Positions 39,615 to 52,520 of a stretch of DNA of 64,000 nucleotides are shown here, in pieces. Source of the DNA: Branchiostoma floridae (lineage: Eukaryota > Chordata > Leptocardii > Amphioxiformes > Branchiostomatidae); NCBI RefSeq assembly GCF_000003815.2, contig NC_049986.1, positions 25,073,630 to 25,137,629 of the forward strand, read 5' to 3'. How positions within the stretch are numbered: position 1 is the first letter of the stretch; each line of letters begins with the position of its first letter. The position numbers and the translations under genes were made by a program. The notes under the pieces are model-generated. The model was not told where the DNA came from, did no database searches, and saw only the letters and a program-made list of their open reading frames with translations.

Positions 39615-39780
39615 TTAAGACAGGTGACGTTTCGCCACAATGCCAGTTCGCCAACGTCATTTTGATACAAAGTGAGTCGTTTCGCAACAAGGCACGAGTC
39701 GATTCGCAACTAGGCACGAGGCGTTTCGAAACAGGGCACGAATCGTTTCGCAACAAAACAAGTCGTTTCGCCACATTTGA
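39615..39780 (+). repeat. ~22-bp minisatellite GAGTCGTTTCGCAACA
   Basis: Five to six units of GTCGTTTCGCAACAAGGCAC with changes. No gene. Confidence 0.85.
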
Positions 39781-40083
39781 ACTTTATTTCTCTAGATGGC
39801 CAAATAACATTAGAAATCGTATTCCTAGCATCACTTACGCATTCAAGGATGACGAATGAAATCAAGACATATTTTCTCATCATCATCATCAGTCACTGGG
39901 TTCTGCATCTACAGTCTGGACATATTTTCTAGCTATCACAAAATAGACCTGGTATCCAGTCGATGGTGGCTCGGATAGTTTAACATGTGGACACGTCGAT
40001 GAAGGTTAGACATTCAGGTAATAAGATACGCGAAAAAGTAGTTACTCAAGCAGCTGGATATGGTTTTGGAAACGGCGGATAGC

Positions 40084-40805
40084 CTGCTGTACCACGTAAG
40101 CGTCCGACCTATCGTTGCCTTAAGCATTCATAAACTATAGGCAGAAACGGGACCAGCTAATGGGTCCTACCCATTGTCTCTTTATAAGTGTTACTGTTGC
40201 TGCTTTCATTTTGTTGTCACTCGTCAAGAGAATGGTTCACAGCCGGCAGTTCCCACAAATGGCCCTTTCTACCTGTTATTAACTTAACACAGACTGAATC
40301 ACAAACGACACTCGCGGTAATACATGAGGATAGCAGCCTGTTGTAGCACGTTAAACCTGCTGCCTTGATTCGCTTTAAACATTTATGAACTGCGGATAGA
40401 AATGGGGCCGGTAATGGTTTCTTACCTATTGTCTCTTGATAGTAATAGACCACTTTTATTGCACATTTTAGCCACACCGGGGCAAATACAGGTCACAACT
40501 AGGCCTCTTGAAGAAATACATTTAGCAGAGAGATACGCGACAAAACTATCGTTAGCTAAATTGAACTTCTCGCTTTTGAGTTATAACGGAGATAAAGGAA
40601 CAGGTCTGTTTTAAGATCGACGGTTTGTCTAGTGTTCGGCTAGATGATAGTCGCGTTAGAAATTCATGAAGTACAGGTCTCAACAAGACATGTTGAAGAA
40701 ATACAGTGAACAGATACGAAATGAAACTATCGTTAGATAAATTCAACTGCTCGCTTTTCGCCTCTCCTTTTTATGGTGGAGATAATAAACAAAACAGGCC
40801 TGTTT
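40084..40805 (+). repeat. Two local duplications
   Basis: Block 1: AGCCTGCTGTACCACGT... TTCATAAACTA... CCTACCCATTGTCTCT at 40084-40190 recurs diverged at 40329-40445. Block 2: TTGAAGAAATACA... AACTATCGTTAG-TAAATT... CTCGCTTTT at 40508-40575 recurs at 40694-40765, together with GGTTTGTCTA / GATAGTTTGTCTA further on. Confidence 0.65.
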
Positions 40806-40909
40806 GATGACCGATAGTTTGTCTACAGTTGCCGGTACAGCTTCTCTTTGTGCCGCTCTTCACTGGGAATGGGTCCCGCCAGGCGATCACGGCAAGAGGC
40901 ACTCCTCTC

Positions 40910-41084
40910 AAGGCTTAGGTCACATTTCCAAACCAGGGCCCAGCCTTCGAATGAAGAATGATCTAAAAGACATCAAAATCCACAATATGTCAAAATAAGG
41001 TTCATGGGCATAATTTGTGGTTATTTCTAGGTATACAATTTAATCTCGGCCGGGCCCCGGTTTGGAAATGTGACCTAAGCCTTA
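40910..41084. mobile_element. MITE family B (AGGCTTAGGTCACATTTCC ends)
   Basis: AAGGCTTAGGTCACATTTCC then AAACCAGGGCCC at the left, with the inverted match GGGCCCCGGTTTGGAAATGTG and ACCTAAGCCTTA at the right. About 32-bp terminal inverted repeats; 175 bp in all; no coding content. Confidence 0.85.
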
Positions 41085-41430
41085 GGTGATATCGCACTGC
41101 ACTTGGGGAACCGGTGCAGCACTGCGGGGTTCGTAGATGACTCATCGAATTTCAGAGATAAAAAAAAGAATTTTCTTACTTTTTGTGTATTTTTATGTCT
41201 TCTAAGTCAACCTTTTACGTATGACGCAATATCTAAATTATAAAAAAAAAATCGGCGAATATGACACAACAGTGACAAAAAAATCGGAGAAGGTACGGTG
41301 GTGGTTCAAGTAAATGTGGTATCTCACAGCACTTGAGGCACCGGTGCGGCACTGCGGGGTTCGTTCACTGCGCCACTGTTGTGTTATATTCGCCGATTTT
41401 TTTGTCACTGTTGTGTCATATTCGTCAAAC
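41085..41430. mobile_element. MITE family C, complex copy
   Basis: ATATCGCACTGCACTTGGGG...CCGGTGCAGCACTGCGGGGT at 41089-41132 is repeated directly at 41319-41365 (GTGGTATCTCACAGCACTTG). ATCGGCGAATATGACACAAC at 41252 is matched inverted at 41382-41405. A simpler copy of the family is at 47121-47370. Confidence 0.6.
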
Positions 41431-42061
41431 GTGTCTAAGTAATTAACGCTACAGTCTCGATAATTCAGAACCTGGGACAGAAATGGAACAACCGGTAAGT
41501 AATTCCAGGCCTGACGTTATTATCGGCATTCTCCGCACGGATTTCTGTTGTACCTCGCAGTTTAACGGGCTGAACTCACGAGACAATTACGTGAAAAGCG
41601 CACTTACGGAACCTTGTAGGGAGCCACGAGTTAAAAGCCTTTCGATGAAATCTCTTGTCGTAAATACGGTTTATTGTTGGTTTGAGAGATCTCCATTAGT
41701 GAGTATGTACATATACTACACTAGTCTTCCTGGAGTCATAATGATTATAGATGTGTACATCATATTCCCGGACCCATCAACTTATTAATATTACCTCCAC
41801 CTACAATATCACGAACAGCACTCGTAACCTATACCTTCCAGACTATCAACAGCATTGTTTAAAACAGGAGTGCAGCCGAGAGGTCAGAATCAACAGTGTG
41901 AAAGATTCATAATTTTGGTCATAAAGAGATATTCTAAACAACTCGTGATGTCTTCCTTTAAGTTCAAGTTCGACCATCCGAGTAAATGTTTCCTATGTGT
42001 TCAGTAGTTATGTAACGACTTCACTATCATGCCCATGGCTAAAGTGAGTGAAGCTCTCAAT

Positions 42062-42240
42062 TGTTGAAGTCATCTGAAAGATCCGAGACGACACCAGGTG
42101 AAACGCCGGATCGAAGGACTAATAAGATATGTGAATCCGGCTGTTGAATCCATCTGAAAGATCCGAGACGACACCAGGTGAAACGCCGGATCGAAGGACT
42201 GATAAGATATGTGAATCCGGCTGTTGAAGCCATCTGAAAG
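42062..42240 (+). repeat. Recent 80-bp tandem duplication
   Basis: GTTGAAGTCATCTGAAAGAT then CCGAGACGACACCAGG, GAAACGCCGGATCGAAGG and GAATCCGGCT occurs twice in full and starts a third time at 42223; only two or three differences separate the copies. Confidence 0.95.
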
Positions 42241-42289
42241 ATTCCTAGACCAGGGCAGTAATCATGTCAGCATAACGGTTCCTGTTTTG

Positions 42290-42345
42290 GGGGAACCGAA
42301 CAGGTTAAAGAACCCACCACACTTATCCATAAGTTTAGGGTTTAT
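42290..42345 (+). mobile_element. SINE remnant
   Basis: GGTTAAAGAACCCACCACAC then TTATCCATAAGTTTAGGG matches the SINE body only. A similar scrap (GAAAGAACCCAACACACTTA) is at 44310-44340. Confidence 0.6.
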
Positions 42346-43777
42346 TCCTGGCATGAGTTTGGTCTTACAAAGAAACGAAAAACTGACGCGTGCCCCTGAA
42401 ACTGTAACAGTTCCCATCGGTATTCTGTTACTCACAGCTCTGATCCGTGCCCCAGTCGCAGTTAAAAGGATTAACTCCCACAGGAAGATTACCTGCAAAC
42501 CGCCCGCATGACAACAGTAATCTGATACCGTACTAAGCGTGTCAAGTCTCTTGCTGTGTGCAACATCTTTAATATTCGCAATCATTGTAAGAAGCAGGCC
42601 ACTCTGACCAGTTTCTAACTTTTCACCGATAGGTTCCATCGGGAGAGTTGAATGTTTCATGTCCCTTAGCTAAGTAGGATAAATCCCATAAAGGCACAAC
42701 TATGGCTACCAGGGTCTTGTTGTTTGCAAGATTTATGATATCGACCCATTCTTTGTGATTTTTTCGCCCCCAGATCATTTGCCTTTGCGTGTAGCGCTTC
42801 CGGATGTAGCCGGTACCCAGAGAGACCAAACACCGGAATATACAACACAGTAGTACCTGCGATTTGTCCTCTGGTGATCCATGATTTCTGGATTGACGTT
42901 TTAGTCGGCGTTTTACATGGTTATGCTTCGGCATTAAGGTTTATTTTGTGTCCTGTAGTTAAATGAATTGCCCCCAAACTCAGCGATTACATGTAAAAGG
43001 TCTACCAGACTGACTACAATGGTTATTATACAGAAAATAATTTGACAGGGGAGTTTTGGAACTAGAGGGTTTGGTCGGCCGGAAGGGGGAACATCAAGGT
43101 CTTCTTCATTAACTTCAGCGTGGACTGACTCCTCTCGCCAATTTCCCGATTTTTGCCGAAATCTACTTCTAGTATCCTCGTACCCTCGTAGGATGGCCTG
43201 GTGGAGGATGTGCAAAAGGCGCGAATGGCTTAGTAAAGTCAAATATTCATGGTTAAAGGCCACTCCGAAGGATTTGGGGCTTCCGTTACAAGAATCATTT
43301 GCGTGTACAGCTTCAGGGGAAAGCCGATGGTGTAAGAGACCAGTTACTACAACTATTACCCATGGCAAGACCTACAGGCTCTGTAGTGTAATTGTTTTGT
43401 GAAATTGGTTTCTTTGAATACCAGCTGCAAGCGCACACAGTGCGGAAATGTCGATAGAGTGTATTAAATGTATTACCTAGGCACAATTACGGAACAATCC
43501 CCGGACTAACGGTCCACATGATGTATTAGTGGGGGGTAATGGGAACCCGGGAAGGAATGATTTCCGGTCCGTAGTTGTTACAGGAATTAGTTAAGGAGAA
43601 ATACCCCACAAGGTGATTATTGTACATCGCAATCCATCAAGTACATTGCGATCCATCAAGTACATTGCAATCAATCTTGGACGAGGCAAGCAGTGTGACG
43701 ACAACGCTTGAAGGACAATGGTTAGTGAATACTGATACAATGCTTGAATGTAAGTTCATCTGTGACGGTAGTTAACA
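42346..43777. other. Intergenic; minus-strand open frames of doubtful meaning
   Basis: Minus-strand frames at 42623-42934 (103 codons) and 42934-43368 (144 codons) share a diverged block (TGGTCTCT, CCGGAAGC/CCTGAAGC, GTACACGCAAATGAT) that recurs near 42790 and 43310, so the frames derive partly from duplication. The second ends with a hydrophobic stretch (IIFCIITIVVSLVDLL). No splice sites or known motif were found; I do not call a gene. Confidence 0.35.
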
Positions 43778-44140
43778 TAATGATACAATTTTAAGACTTT
43801 ATATCCGTGCACAAAATAAAGCGCTTACCAACAAGCTTTCGACCAGTCCTCTGATCCTTCTCAAGTTGTAATGACCCAAAACCTAAAACCCGAAACGGGA
43901 GTGTGACGTCAGTAAAAGGCTATATACATCAGAGCCCACCAACCTTCCTTCAACCGAGACGGGGGCCAATACCGACTACAAAGCACCTTTAACCCTTTAC
44001 TGACGTCACACTCCCGTTCCGGAAGTGCGACTTAGGTTTTGGGTCCTTTCAACTTGAGAAGGATCAGAGGACTGGTCGAAAGCTTGTTGGTAAGCGCTTT
44101 ATTTTGTGTACGGATATAAAGTCTTAAAATTGTATCATTA
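43778..44140. mobile_element. Foldback element with ~145-bp inverted arms
   Basis: The arm TAATGATACAATTTTAAGAC, TTTATATCCGT, AAGCGCTTACCAACAAGCTT, TCGACCAGTCCTCTGATCC is present at 43778-43919 and inverted at 43994-44140, more than 85% identical by eye, with a 74-bp spacer. The inner ends both contain a TGACGTCA (CRE) site. No ORF. Confidence 0.9.
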
Positions 44141-44144
44141 TACT

Positions 44145-45360
44145 GGTACAATGGTTAGTGAATAGTAGTACAATGGTTAGTGAATATTACTACAATAGTT
44201 AGTGAGTAGTAATATAATGGATACTAAATAGTAGCGAAAAGACCTGCAGAAATTAGCCATAACTCTCCGTGAGGGTTCCTCACGCATCAAACCGCTGCAC
44301 GTAGATTGTGAAAGAACCCAACACACTTACGGACAAGAGCAGTGTGACCGGCGTGCCTGGCGAAATGTAGGAAACGCAGGAAGATTTAACTACAAGCGGC
44401 CCATCTCCGACCGAGCTGTGACAGCTTAGCGAACAAAGATTTGACAGGTCGCTCTAAAACTTTTGTGGATAACAGAAACATTTTTTCCTGTTTTGTGTGT
44501 TTACTGTGTTTTACTTTCATAAGTATTTCATTATATTTTTTCATTATTCTTTCATTATACCATTTCACTTTCACGATATTCCAATTATGAAATCAAGGAT
44601 TACGCAAACCCAGTGGTCGAAACCAAACCCATACGGTCGCTGAAGGATCAACGTCTATTGACAAGGACTTACACGAATAGCAAAACAAAAAACTTAAGCC
44701 GACACATTAGATCTGCTTGGAGCAGGTGCATGGCAGGTATTCGGTAGAAGGCGGGACGTCAGCCGTTAGTAAACATTGCCGAGTCTCCTTCAACAACGTC
44801 TCGGGTGATTACCGTCTTCAAGACACGTGCATCAGCTCCTTAAAGGCGTACGGATCATCGCCGTCTTGAGACATGCCCGGGAGTTAATGGTTCCTGACCT
44901 CCTGTGTACGAGCGCACATCAGTATGCCGGATAACCACACGGCCTGCTCTTCCTTCGTTCCTTTATTCCGAGTCTACCAGGGTTCATATGAAACAATGAA
45001 ACACATACATAAACAAACGCAAATATATACACAAACATACATGTATATATACAAACAGATGTGTGCACCCGGGAAGTATAGATACCGAACCCACCATACA
45101 AGCATGGGAAGCTGAAGGGTTGTTATACCGGCGGTAGAGATACAGATACAGAACAATCTAGCCTACATCGGGCCTTTGTAAAGCCACCACACGAACAAAT
45201 GTTACCGTTTGGTGACATGGTAATCACAAGTAGTTTTCTCTGTTTAGGTAGATGTTACTTTTCTCCCCATCAAATTTAGTCCTAGACAAGCTAGGCTAGT
45301 TTGAATGTATTCCGCACACGACTCAGTCAGACAACCGTAGTGACACGCACGGGCGGCTTC
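44145..45360. other. Intergenic, no gene seen
   Basis: 44140-44235 repeats ACAATGGTTAGTGAATA three to four times. 44990-45060 is rich in ACA(T)ACA words. Nothing else is recognised. Confidence 0.4.
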
Positions 45361-45495
45361 AAGTATCCTTGTGAGACGTCTCCAGGTGATTACCGCCTTA
45401 AAGACACATACATCATGTCCTTAAAGACACGTACATCAGGTCCTTAAAGACACGTACATCAGGTCTTTAAAGACTCGTACATCATCACCGTCTTG
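45360..45495 (+). repeat. ~23-bp tandem repeat
   Basis: CTTAAAGACACGTACATCAG plus GTC occurs four times; the preceding block (GATTACCGCCTTAAAGACAC) is also seen in altered form at 44808-44870 (GATTACCGTCTTCAAGACAC). Confidence 0.85.
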
Positions 45496-45714
45496 AGACT
45501 GAACAGTTGATGATTTCTGACCTGCGATTTGCATCGGCATTCCGCGGGCGGATTTAAATTTGTTCCCGCGGGTTGGAACTAAAAACTGTCAAGATGATTG
45601 AGGTAAGAAGTCAACCCTACTGGAGGCTCGCGAACTGAAGGTTTTGTTTTCATTTCAAAGAGAGAAAAGTAATGTGCGTGCGTTTTACGCATATGCATTT
45701 TGTGTGCGTATATG

Positions 45715-45753
45715 TCTGTGCGTATGTGTGTGTCTATGTGTGTGTGTGTGTGT

Positions 45754-45831
<78 letters not shown>

Positions 45832-45834
45832 GTA

Positions 45835-45866
<32 letters not shown>

Positions 45867-45903
45867 TGCGCGCGCGTTTTTCTTTGTGTGTGTGTGCGCG
45901 CGT
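45715..45903. repeat. (TG)n microsatellite
   Basis: Long GT tract with TATG and GCGCG interruptions. Several 80-140 codon frames of Cys-Val or His-Thr repeats on both strands are artefacts of the dinucleotide. Confidence 0.98.
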
Positions 45904-46337
45904 ACCGGTCTCTTTCTGCTCATTGACAAGTACTCGCCAAGTATTTACCAACTATACAGAATGCGGTGTTGCCATACATGCTCTGTGCTGCTATTGAATT
46001 GTCTTTATCTATGGGGCCAGAAGAGCCATAAAATAATTTTCTTATACAATATAACATTACATCATGACTCGAAGCAAACACAGTTGCTACATGTGTATCA
46101 GCTGTTGTGGCAGATGATGGAGTGTAGCTTTATAAACGGACCAATCAGAACAGTCATTATCGGTTCATGGTGACAAATACGTTCTCGATGGACCGTGCCA
46201 ATGAGTAACTCAGGAAACTACAAACCACACCGCAGTTTGTCTTGTAGAGCTCTTGTAGAGCTGACTCGTGGTATTACCACATTATCATGTGCATACTAAC
46301 TATATATATACGCGCTGATCACGATTTGCGGAAAGGT

Positions 46338-46555
46338 ACAGTACTCTCAAAGCAGAGGTTTAAGGATCCGACTGTTTTTTGACGTATTGTTTACGAATTT
46401 TCTATCGGGCTTTCTATTTTGTACCGTTTCCTCTATGTCTCGCGGCCAAAGAATGATAACAAAGAAAACGATGCAAAATAGAAAGCCCGATAAAACGCCT
46501 AAAAACGTTGAAAAAAACACAGCAGAAGCATAACCTCTGCTTGGAGAGTTACAGA
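46338..46555. mobile_element. MITE-like element with nested inverted repeats
   Basis: Outer ends CAGTACTCTCAAAGCAGAGG and CCTCTGCTTGGAGAGTTACAG are inverted. An inner perfect pair, TATCGGGCTTTCTATTTTG at 46403-46421 and its reverse complement at 46474-46492, encloses 52 bp. Confidence 0.8.
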
Positions 46556-46739
46556 AAAGAGCATGCAGGTCCCACTGTATCAATAGCATAGCGCCAGCAA
46601 GCAATGACCTTGTAGACACACTCACATGTAGCAATGACCTTGAAGATACACTTAGCTATAGCTACAATGACTACATAAATGGAACGATACCATCAGCCAG
46701 TCTGCATTAGCGCCCATGCCGCGTTGCTGTCTCACATCC

Positions 46740-47060
46740 AGTCAGGCCATGGGTCCGTCCTGGGTCCATTAAAACTTTCTTCCCAAAGCGGGGAGCGGCG
46801 TGACGTGCTCCGATCCCGATCAGTTAATCCACTCAGCCGATGCGATCATGGCGGCCGCACACACCGCGGACTCTCCCCTGCTCAGCTGATGTGATATATT
46901 AAATCATAACAGACCTCCCGTGGATACACACCTAATGGGAAAGTCATGTCCACCCACTGCCTGGCCACGCGGAGGAGCTGTAGATACAAACCATCCAAAC
47001 TTTCTCCTCAAAGCGGGGAGCGGCGTGACGTGCTCCGATCCCGATCATTTAATCCACTCA
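46740..47060 (+). repeat. Duplicated ~55-bp block
   Basis: CCAAAGCGGGGAGCGGCGTG then ACGTGCTCCGATCCCGATCA and TTAATCCACTCAG occurs at 46783-46838 and 47010-47062, nearly identical, 226 bp apart. Confidence 0.9.
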
Positions 47061-47120
47061 GGTGATGCGATCACGGCAGCTGCAGATATCGCGGACCCTC
47101 GTACTAACCTGGAGCGGTGG

Positions 47121-47370
47121 CTCAAGGTGGTATCTCGCTGCACTGTGGGCACCGTTGCGGCACTGTGGGGTTCGAAACGTTATTCAACGAATTTCAGAGA
47201 TAAAGAACGAATTTTCTTACGTTTTGTGTATTTGTGTCTTGTAGTTCATACCGTAACGAGGCAATATCTAAATCATTAAAGAATCGGCGAATATATCTCG
47301 GCAGTGCAGCGGTGAACGAACCCCGCAATACCACACCGGTGCCACAAGTGCAGTGAGATGCCACCCTGAG
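47121..47370. mobile_element. MITE family C, simple copy
   Basis: CTCAAGGTGGTATCTCGCTG...GGGTTCG at the left is inverted at the right (CGAACCCCGC...GTGCAGTGAGATGCCACCCT, GAG). About 50-bp terminal inverted repeats; 250 bp. Confidence 0.85.
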
Positions 47371-48055
47371 TCTCCCGCGGACACACGGCTAATGGGAAAG
47401 CCATGTTCATCTGCTGCCTGACTACCCAAGAGGAGCTGTAGTGAAAGTAAATGTAGATATCATGTTTCTCATGACGACAGCTCTTTATCCGCATACGTGG
47501 GTCAATATATCTGTTTGTCATTCCATTGTTGATAAACTTATGTTGATGGATGTGCTGCCCCTACGGCCGGTGAGGCTATGGGACCGGTGAGGTGAGGTGA
47601 GGGTCAATATATCTGTTTATAATTCCAAATGCGAGACCAGATCACTCATACATGACTGTGCTGTAACCCGTATAATGCTATTGATGATATTTTGTTGTTC
47701 TTTATCTGTATGGAAAAGAAGATGGAAAGCTTATATGTTGATAGGATTGCTGCCCCTACGGCCGGTGAGGTGAGGTATCCGTATGTAGTTTATAGTTGTC
47801 GCCGTACGTTGTGATCCTGTGGCAGGCTGTGCCGAGCAAGGATCTTCATTCAATTAAGAATAAAACAAGATAACCCGTCTGCAGCGGGCCATCAGGCAGG
47901 AGTAGTTCCGGGTCCAGTTTACGGGATCTGATAGCCTGAGAGCCGCCTGCTGTTTCATGGGATTGGATGTTATAAAAGCTACTTCACGGAAAACGTAGTG
48001 ATGTTTCGGAGGCACAGCCTGTCTGAAAGACTTCACGGCGACTGAAAACTGAATG
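47371..48055. other. Intergenic, no gene seen
   Basis: A diverged pair of blocks (GCTGCCCCTACGGCCGGTGA, then GGTGAGGTG) lies at 47553-47600 and 47750-47777. No exon is supported. Confidence 0.4.
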
Positions 48056-48332
<277 letters not shown>

Positions 48333-48705
48333 AACTAGTACTCTCCCAAATGCCAACCACAGACAATAGAGTAAACACGCGCGCCCTGCTGATAATGATC
48401 ATCAAGTTCTGACGAATGTTCGTTCTCCAGACTGCGTGCGGAAGTGCGAGCCTGTTTAATCCCGTAATTCCACTTTAATAAAACCCGGTGATTAAAAACC
48501 ATTCGTTAGTCTGCCCTGCCGACAGCGCCGGGCTGATGTGAAACGCTGCGTACCTGCGAAGGGCTTGATGATTCTCATCAACACCTCATGATTCGGTAAT
48601 CAGATTCTAGTCTGCCCTGCCGACAGAGCGGGGCTGATATGAAAAAAGGGTCTTAGCTATAGTGGCAAATTAAATGTGCAGCTGTTGGCACACTGAGGCA
48701 CTAAA
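48333..48705. other. Intergenic, no gene seen
   Basis: A diverged direct repeat (GTCTGCCCTGCCGACAG-GC, GGGCTGAT) at 48511-48540 and 48612-48640 is the only structure noticed. Confidence 0.4.
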
Positions 48706-48709
48706 TCCG

Positions 48710-48895
48710 TGCGTTTTGGGCACACTTTTTAACAGATTAGCCGCGAGGCATGACTCCACCGCCATGGTGGGTACTAAAGTGGCTTTCCCAAGGGCACGAG
48801 GTCGGGGCATGGCGAGTATCGAACTCGGGACCTACTGATTCCGACTCCAATGCTCTAGACGTTGACACGCAGACCCCGCATATTTCACTGATATG
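48710..48895 (-). mobile_element. tRNA-derived SINE, reverse copy
   Basis: On the minus strand: CTAGAGCATTGGAGTCGGAA, GTCCCGAGTTCGATACTCGC (B box) and then CGTGCCCTTGGGAAAGCCAC, the start of the SINE body. 5' part only. Confidence 0.7.
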
Positions 48896-50066
48896 AAATG
48901 ATGCGTACCTGCGAAGGGCCTAATGATTTCTATCAACACTTGACAACACAACACATGATTCAGTATTAAATCAGAGCCTTAGAGCAAACCCGTCTGGTGG
49001 GACCTGATCCTTTTAGACTAAGTACACCGTCGCCTGGCGTACCGCAGAGATTATTATAGCATTAACAACAGACTGGAGTAACTACAGTAACAACTGAGCT
49101 GTGCTTCTGCGGAGACTATAGCATTAACAACAGACAGTTAATACGGCGGTAACAGGAGTATCTTTCAATCTTGATCCATTAAATTAACATCACAGAGTTA
49201 CCCCTTAGCAGTAGCACCTCTGAATACCGTTAATCTTAAATCTGTGAAGTAAATTATTGCTACAACTAGACACAGTAACGCATGACATACACAGTACATA
49301 AACAAATAAAAACACTTTTAAAAGCATCAGTCAGTGATTTATTATATCGTTATATATAGTCTGATGGTATAGTGTAGGAAGGAGTTGCGCAGTCTGGAGG
49401 TCCTTACTTCAAGTTGGGACAGAGATGCTTCCTGAACTTCGCAGCGACCTCCCAGTAACTACTGTAACAACTGAGCTGTGGCCTGTGCTACCGCAGAGAC
49501 TATAGCATTAACAACAGACTGATAATACGGTGGTAACAGGAGTAACTACAGTAACAACTGAGCTTCAAAGACTCTCTGTACCCTTTGGGACTGTTGGCAG
49601 TGAATACCTGTGTTCACATTTTATTACCGTTGCCAGAATGACTATGGCTATGTTTTAGGCTTATGCGTCTGTTTGTCCCACTTTCAGTGAATAGTATAAC
49701 TCGAGAAGCCTTCGATGGATCCTGGTGATATTTGGTAGTTTACGTAAGTAAGGTTTTATGGATGTATCGTTAATTATCAGCCATCTCAACCCAGATTATC
49801 AGTTAACCTTAGTAAGGTTCTATGGATTTATCGTTAATTATCGTCTCAACCCAGATTATCAGTTTACGTTAGTAAAGTGCCATGATGTAGAGCTAAGTAC
49901 CTCCGCCGCCTAGAGCTCCATGGAGAATCTAACACGAACACCAGATCGATGTGAGCACGATTATCTGTCTATGGATGTATCGTGAATCATCAGTCTTCTC
50001 TGCAGGATCAGCCCTCCCGGGTAAACACTGGGATGTGCCACAGAGAACATCAAACTACACGCGGGT

Positions 50067-50224
50067 TAATCTCCAAGCAGATCCTACGGTAACATAAGAT
50101 AGTACCAAAAGCTGGCAGGGTTGTGAAGCCGGCCTAGGAGTGTGTTTCGCTACATGGCAAATTGACACACTCCTTGGCCAGTTTGATACTATCTTATGCA
50201 ATTGTAGGATCTGCTTGGAGATTA
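50067..50224. mobile_element. MITE family A, copy 3
   Basis: TAATCTCCAAGCAGATCCTA with CGGTAACATAAGATAGTA at the left, inverted at the right (TACTATCTTATGCAATTGTA, GGATCTGCTTGGAGATTA). Cleanest of the three copies. Confidence 0.85.
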
Positions 50225-52204
50225 CACACGGGTATCCATAAATCAGTTTATCTGACTCCGTTTGTAAGGTGACCTGCTTCATGTAGAGTAAGTACCTCCT
50301 CTACAGTCTGGTGTCAAAGAGAATATAAACTGACTATAATGCCAAACCAAGGAATCCTTGGCCAAACTGACTTAATGTTATGTTATGAATCCTCTGGAGA
50401 CCCCGATAACCCCAGCAAAAATGCTGCTAAACAACAGGTCAAAACATTCAGCTTGGTTTGTCATATGTTCACCTCCAGTAAGACTGTAAGGGACAATCAG
50501 TGCCATTTGAATAATGTTTTCATTGCCTTTCGTGATTAAGAGGGGGAACAAGGGCGCCGTGGTCCTATTCCCTGACCATATACCCCCTTACCCTGGAGAG
50601 CAGATCCTCTGGCAAGCGTAAAATTCAGTTTGACCAGGAATGCTATCGGGTGACATTAATGAGCGCGCGGATGTCATCCCTAGAATTAAGTCAGTGTGGC
50701 CCAAGCAATGAAAGCAAACTACTGTATTGAGGGTAAGTACCTCTCAGATCTGGCTGTAATGCTAAAAGCAAGCTGAAGTGCAAAACTACGCTCATCTTGT
50801 CTACTGTTGTATTGTTAGTCTCAATAGTCAGTCATCTTAACATACATAGATTACTAGTTGACATTAGCAAGGTATATCAGACCGCGACATGAACCGTTAA
50901 GTAAATACCCTGCCGCCTGGAGAACTGGAGGATATAAACCTAAGCCAGATTAATTGTCTACGTATTCAACTGTCGTCTCCGTTTGTTGCAGTTCAGTTCA
51001 TCTAATGCAAAATCATCCATGGTTCTCTGTCACGCATGGCAGGTCATGTAAACACCAGGTCCCCACGGGTAAAAAGTGTGACGTGCTGTGGGTTTAAATT
51101 ATAACACTAACAGCAGGCAGGTATGACTGCGATCATCTCACTAAGAGTTTATCGTTAATCATCTGTCAGCTAAGTTTGGTGCAGAATCATCCATAATTTC
51201 CTGTCATGTAAAATCACAATTTCTAGCGTTTGACGTAGTCATTAGCGTGAAATTGCGTTTCTGCAGTAACACAGTTATGTTATGCAGGTGAAGTGTTGTA
51301 CACAGGTGAAGACTAATGAGGGAGTGGCATCCAGGTGTGCGAGTGCAGACAATGGATAAGAGGAAGTGACAAGCTGAGATAGTCATTCGAGGTCGCCACT
51401 GCTACAGCTACTGCCGTGTCTTCTTTTTTGCAATTGTGATTTAGCAAGAAAACCCAGAGTAGGAAGTTGTTTTGCAATGGGCTCTGGTGTACGTCCCCTA
51501 TTTTTTTGGCCTTCAAACACAATGGAAGGTTTTTTTAGGGGTTGCGTAGCCGGCAAACAACATAGTCAGAAAATATTGTTCAATGTATTGTTGTATCAGA
51601 CGATGTTCTAGCTGTACTATGAAGTAAGTTTATTATGCCATGCACAAATGTCAAAGTTAAACTGTGTTTGTATAATTGGTCGTTAATTTCGGCAATGTTT
51701 GATGTTGTTCTGTTTGGTGAATGTGTGAAGTGCAAAATATGCACGAGGTATTTGGACAGAATTTCATTGATATTGGTCTGCTCTTTCGGCAAAGTTTCTC
51801 ATTAAACTTTTTCTGGCGTACCTGAACCAGGCGGCGCTCTCCCCCACACAAGTGTCATGTGTTGTTATTGTGTGCGCATATTGGGGAGGGGGGTAACTAG
51901 TGTGATGCAGAAACATCAGGTCCCTGCGCATGCGGGTAAACAGTGTGACGTGCTGTGGGTTTATCTAACATCAGTATGGCTACGATTATCTCATTACATG
52001 TACAGTATTCTCGTTAATCATCTATCAGCTAAGTTTCGTGCAGAATCATCCATTATTTCCTGTCATGTAAACATCGGGTCCCTCCGGGTAAACAGTGTGA
52101 AGTGCTGTGGGTTTATATTATAACAATAACAACGGGCCGATGTGACTGCAATTATATAGGTAATCATCCATCAGCTAAGATGTGTCAGCTCTCAATAGTG
52201 GGTT

Positions 52205-52520
52205 AAATAGCGGGTTCGAATCCGGCTGCCGTTCTACCGATCTTGTGCCCTTAACACGACTTTCCTCACTTTACTCAGGTGAGAATAAGTACCTAGCTTC
52301 GGCGAGGGCCGTCCCTCGGATAGGGCGTAAAATGGAGGTCCCGTGTCTGGGGAGAGCCACACCCCAGGCACGTTAAAGAACCCCCACACGTGCGATGGTG
52401 CGGTGTGCGATGGTGCAAAATCCTTCCTTCAGGAATTGGTGATTCTCTAAAAATCATATCAGTCACTAATGGAGATCTGTATAACCAAACCAAACCAAAC
52501 CAAACCAAACCAAACCAAAT
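52205..52520 (+). mobile_element. tRNA-derived SINE with (CAAAC)n tail
   Basis: B box GCGGGTTCGAATCC, then CTTGTGCCCTTAACACGACT, CCCTCGGATAGGGCGTAAAA, GGGGAGAGCCACACC, CACGTTAAAGAACCC; ends in a pentanucleotide run AACCAAACCAAACC. Confidence 0.75.

Noticed and set aside
42623-43368. Two consecutive minus-strand frames as a membrane protein gene
   Set aside because: No splice signals or known motif, and part of the similarity between them comes from a local duplication.
45715-45929. His/Thr-rich and Cys/Val-rich proteins
   Set aside because: Translations of a (TG)n microsatellite on both strands.
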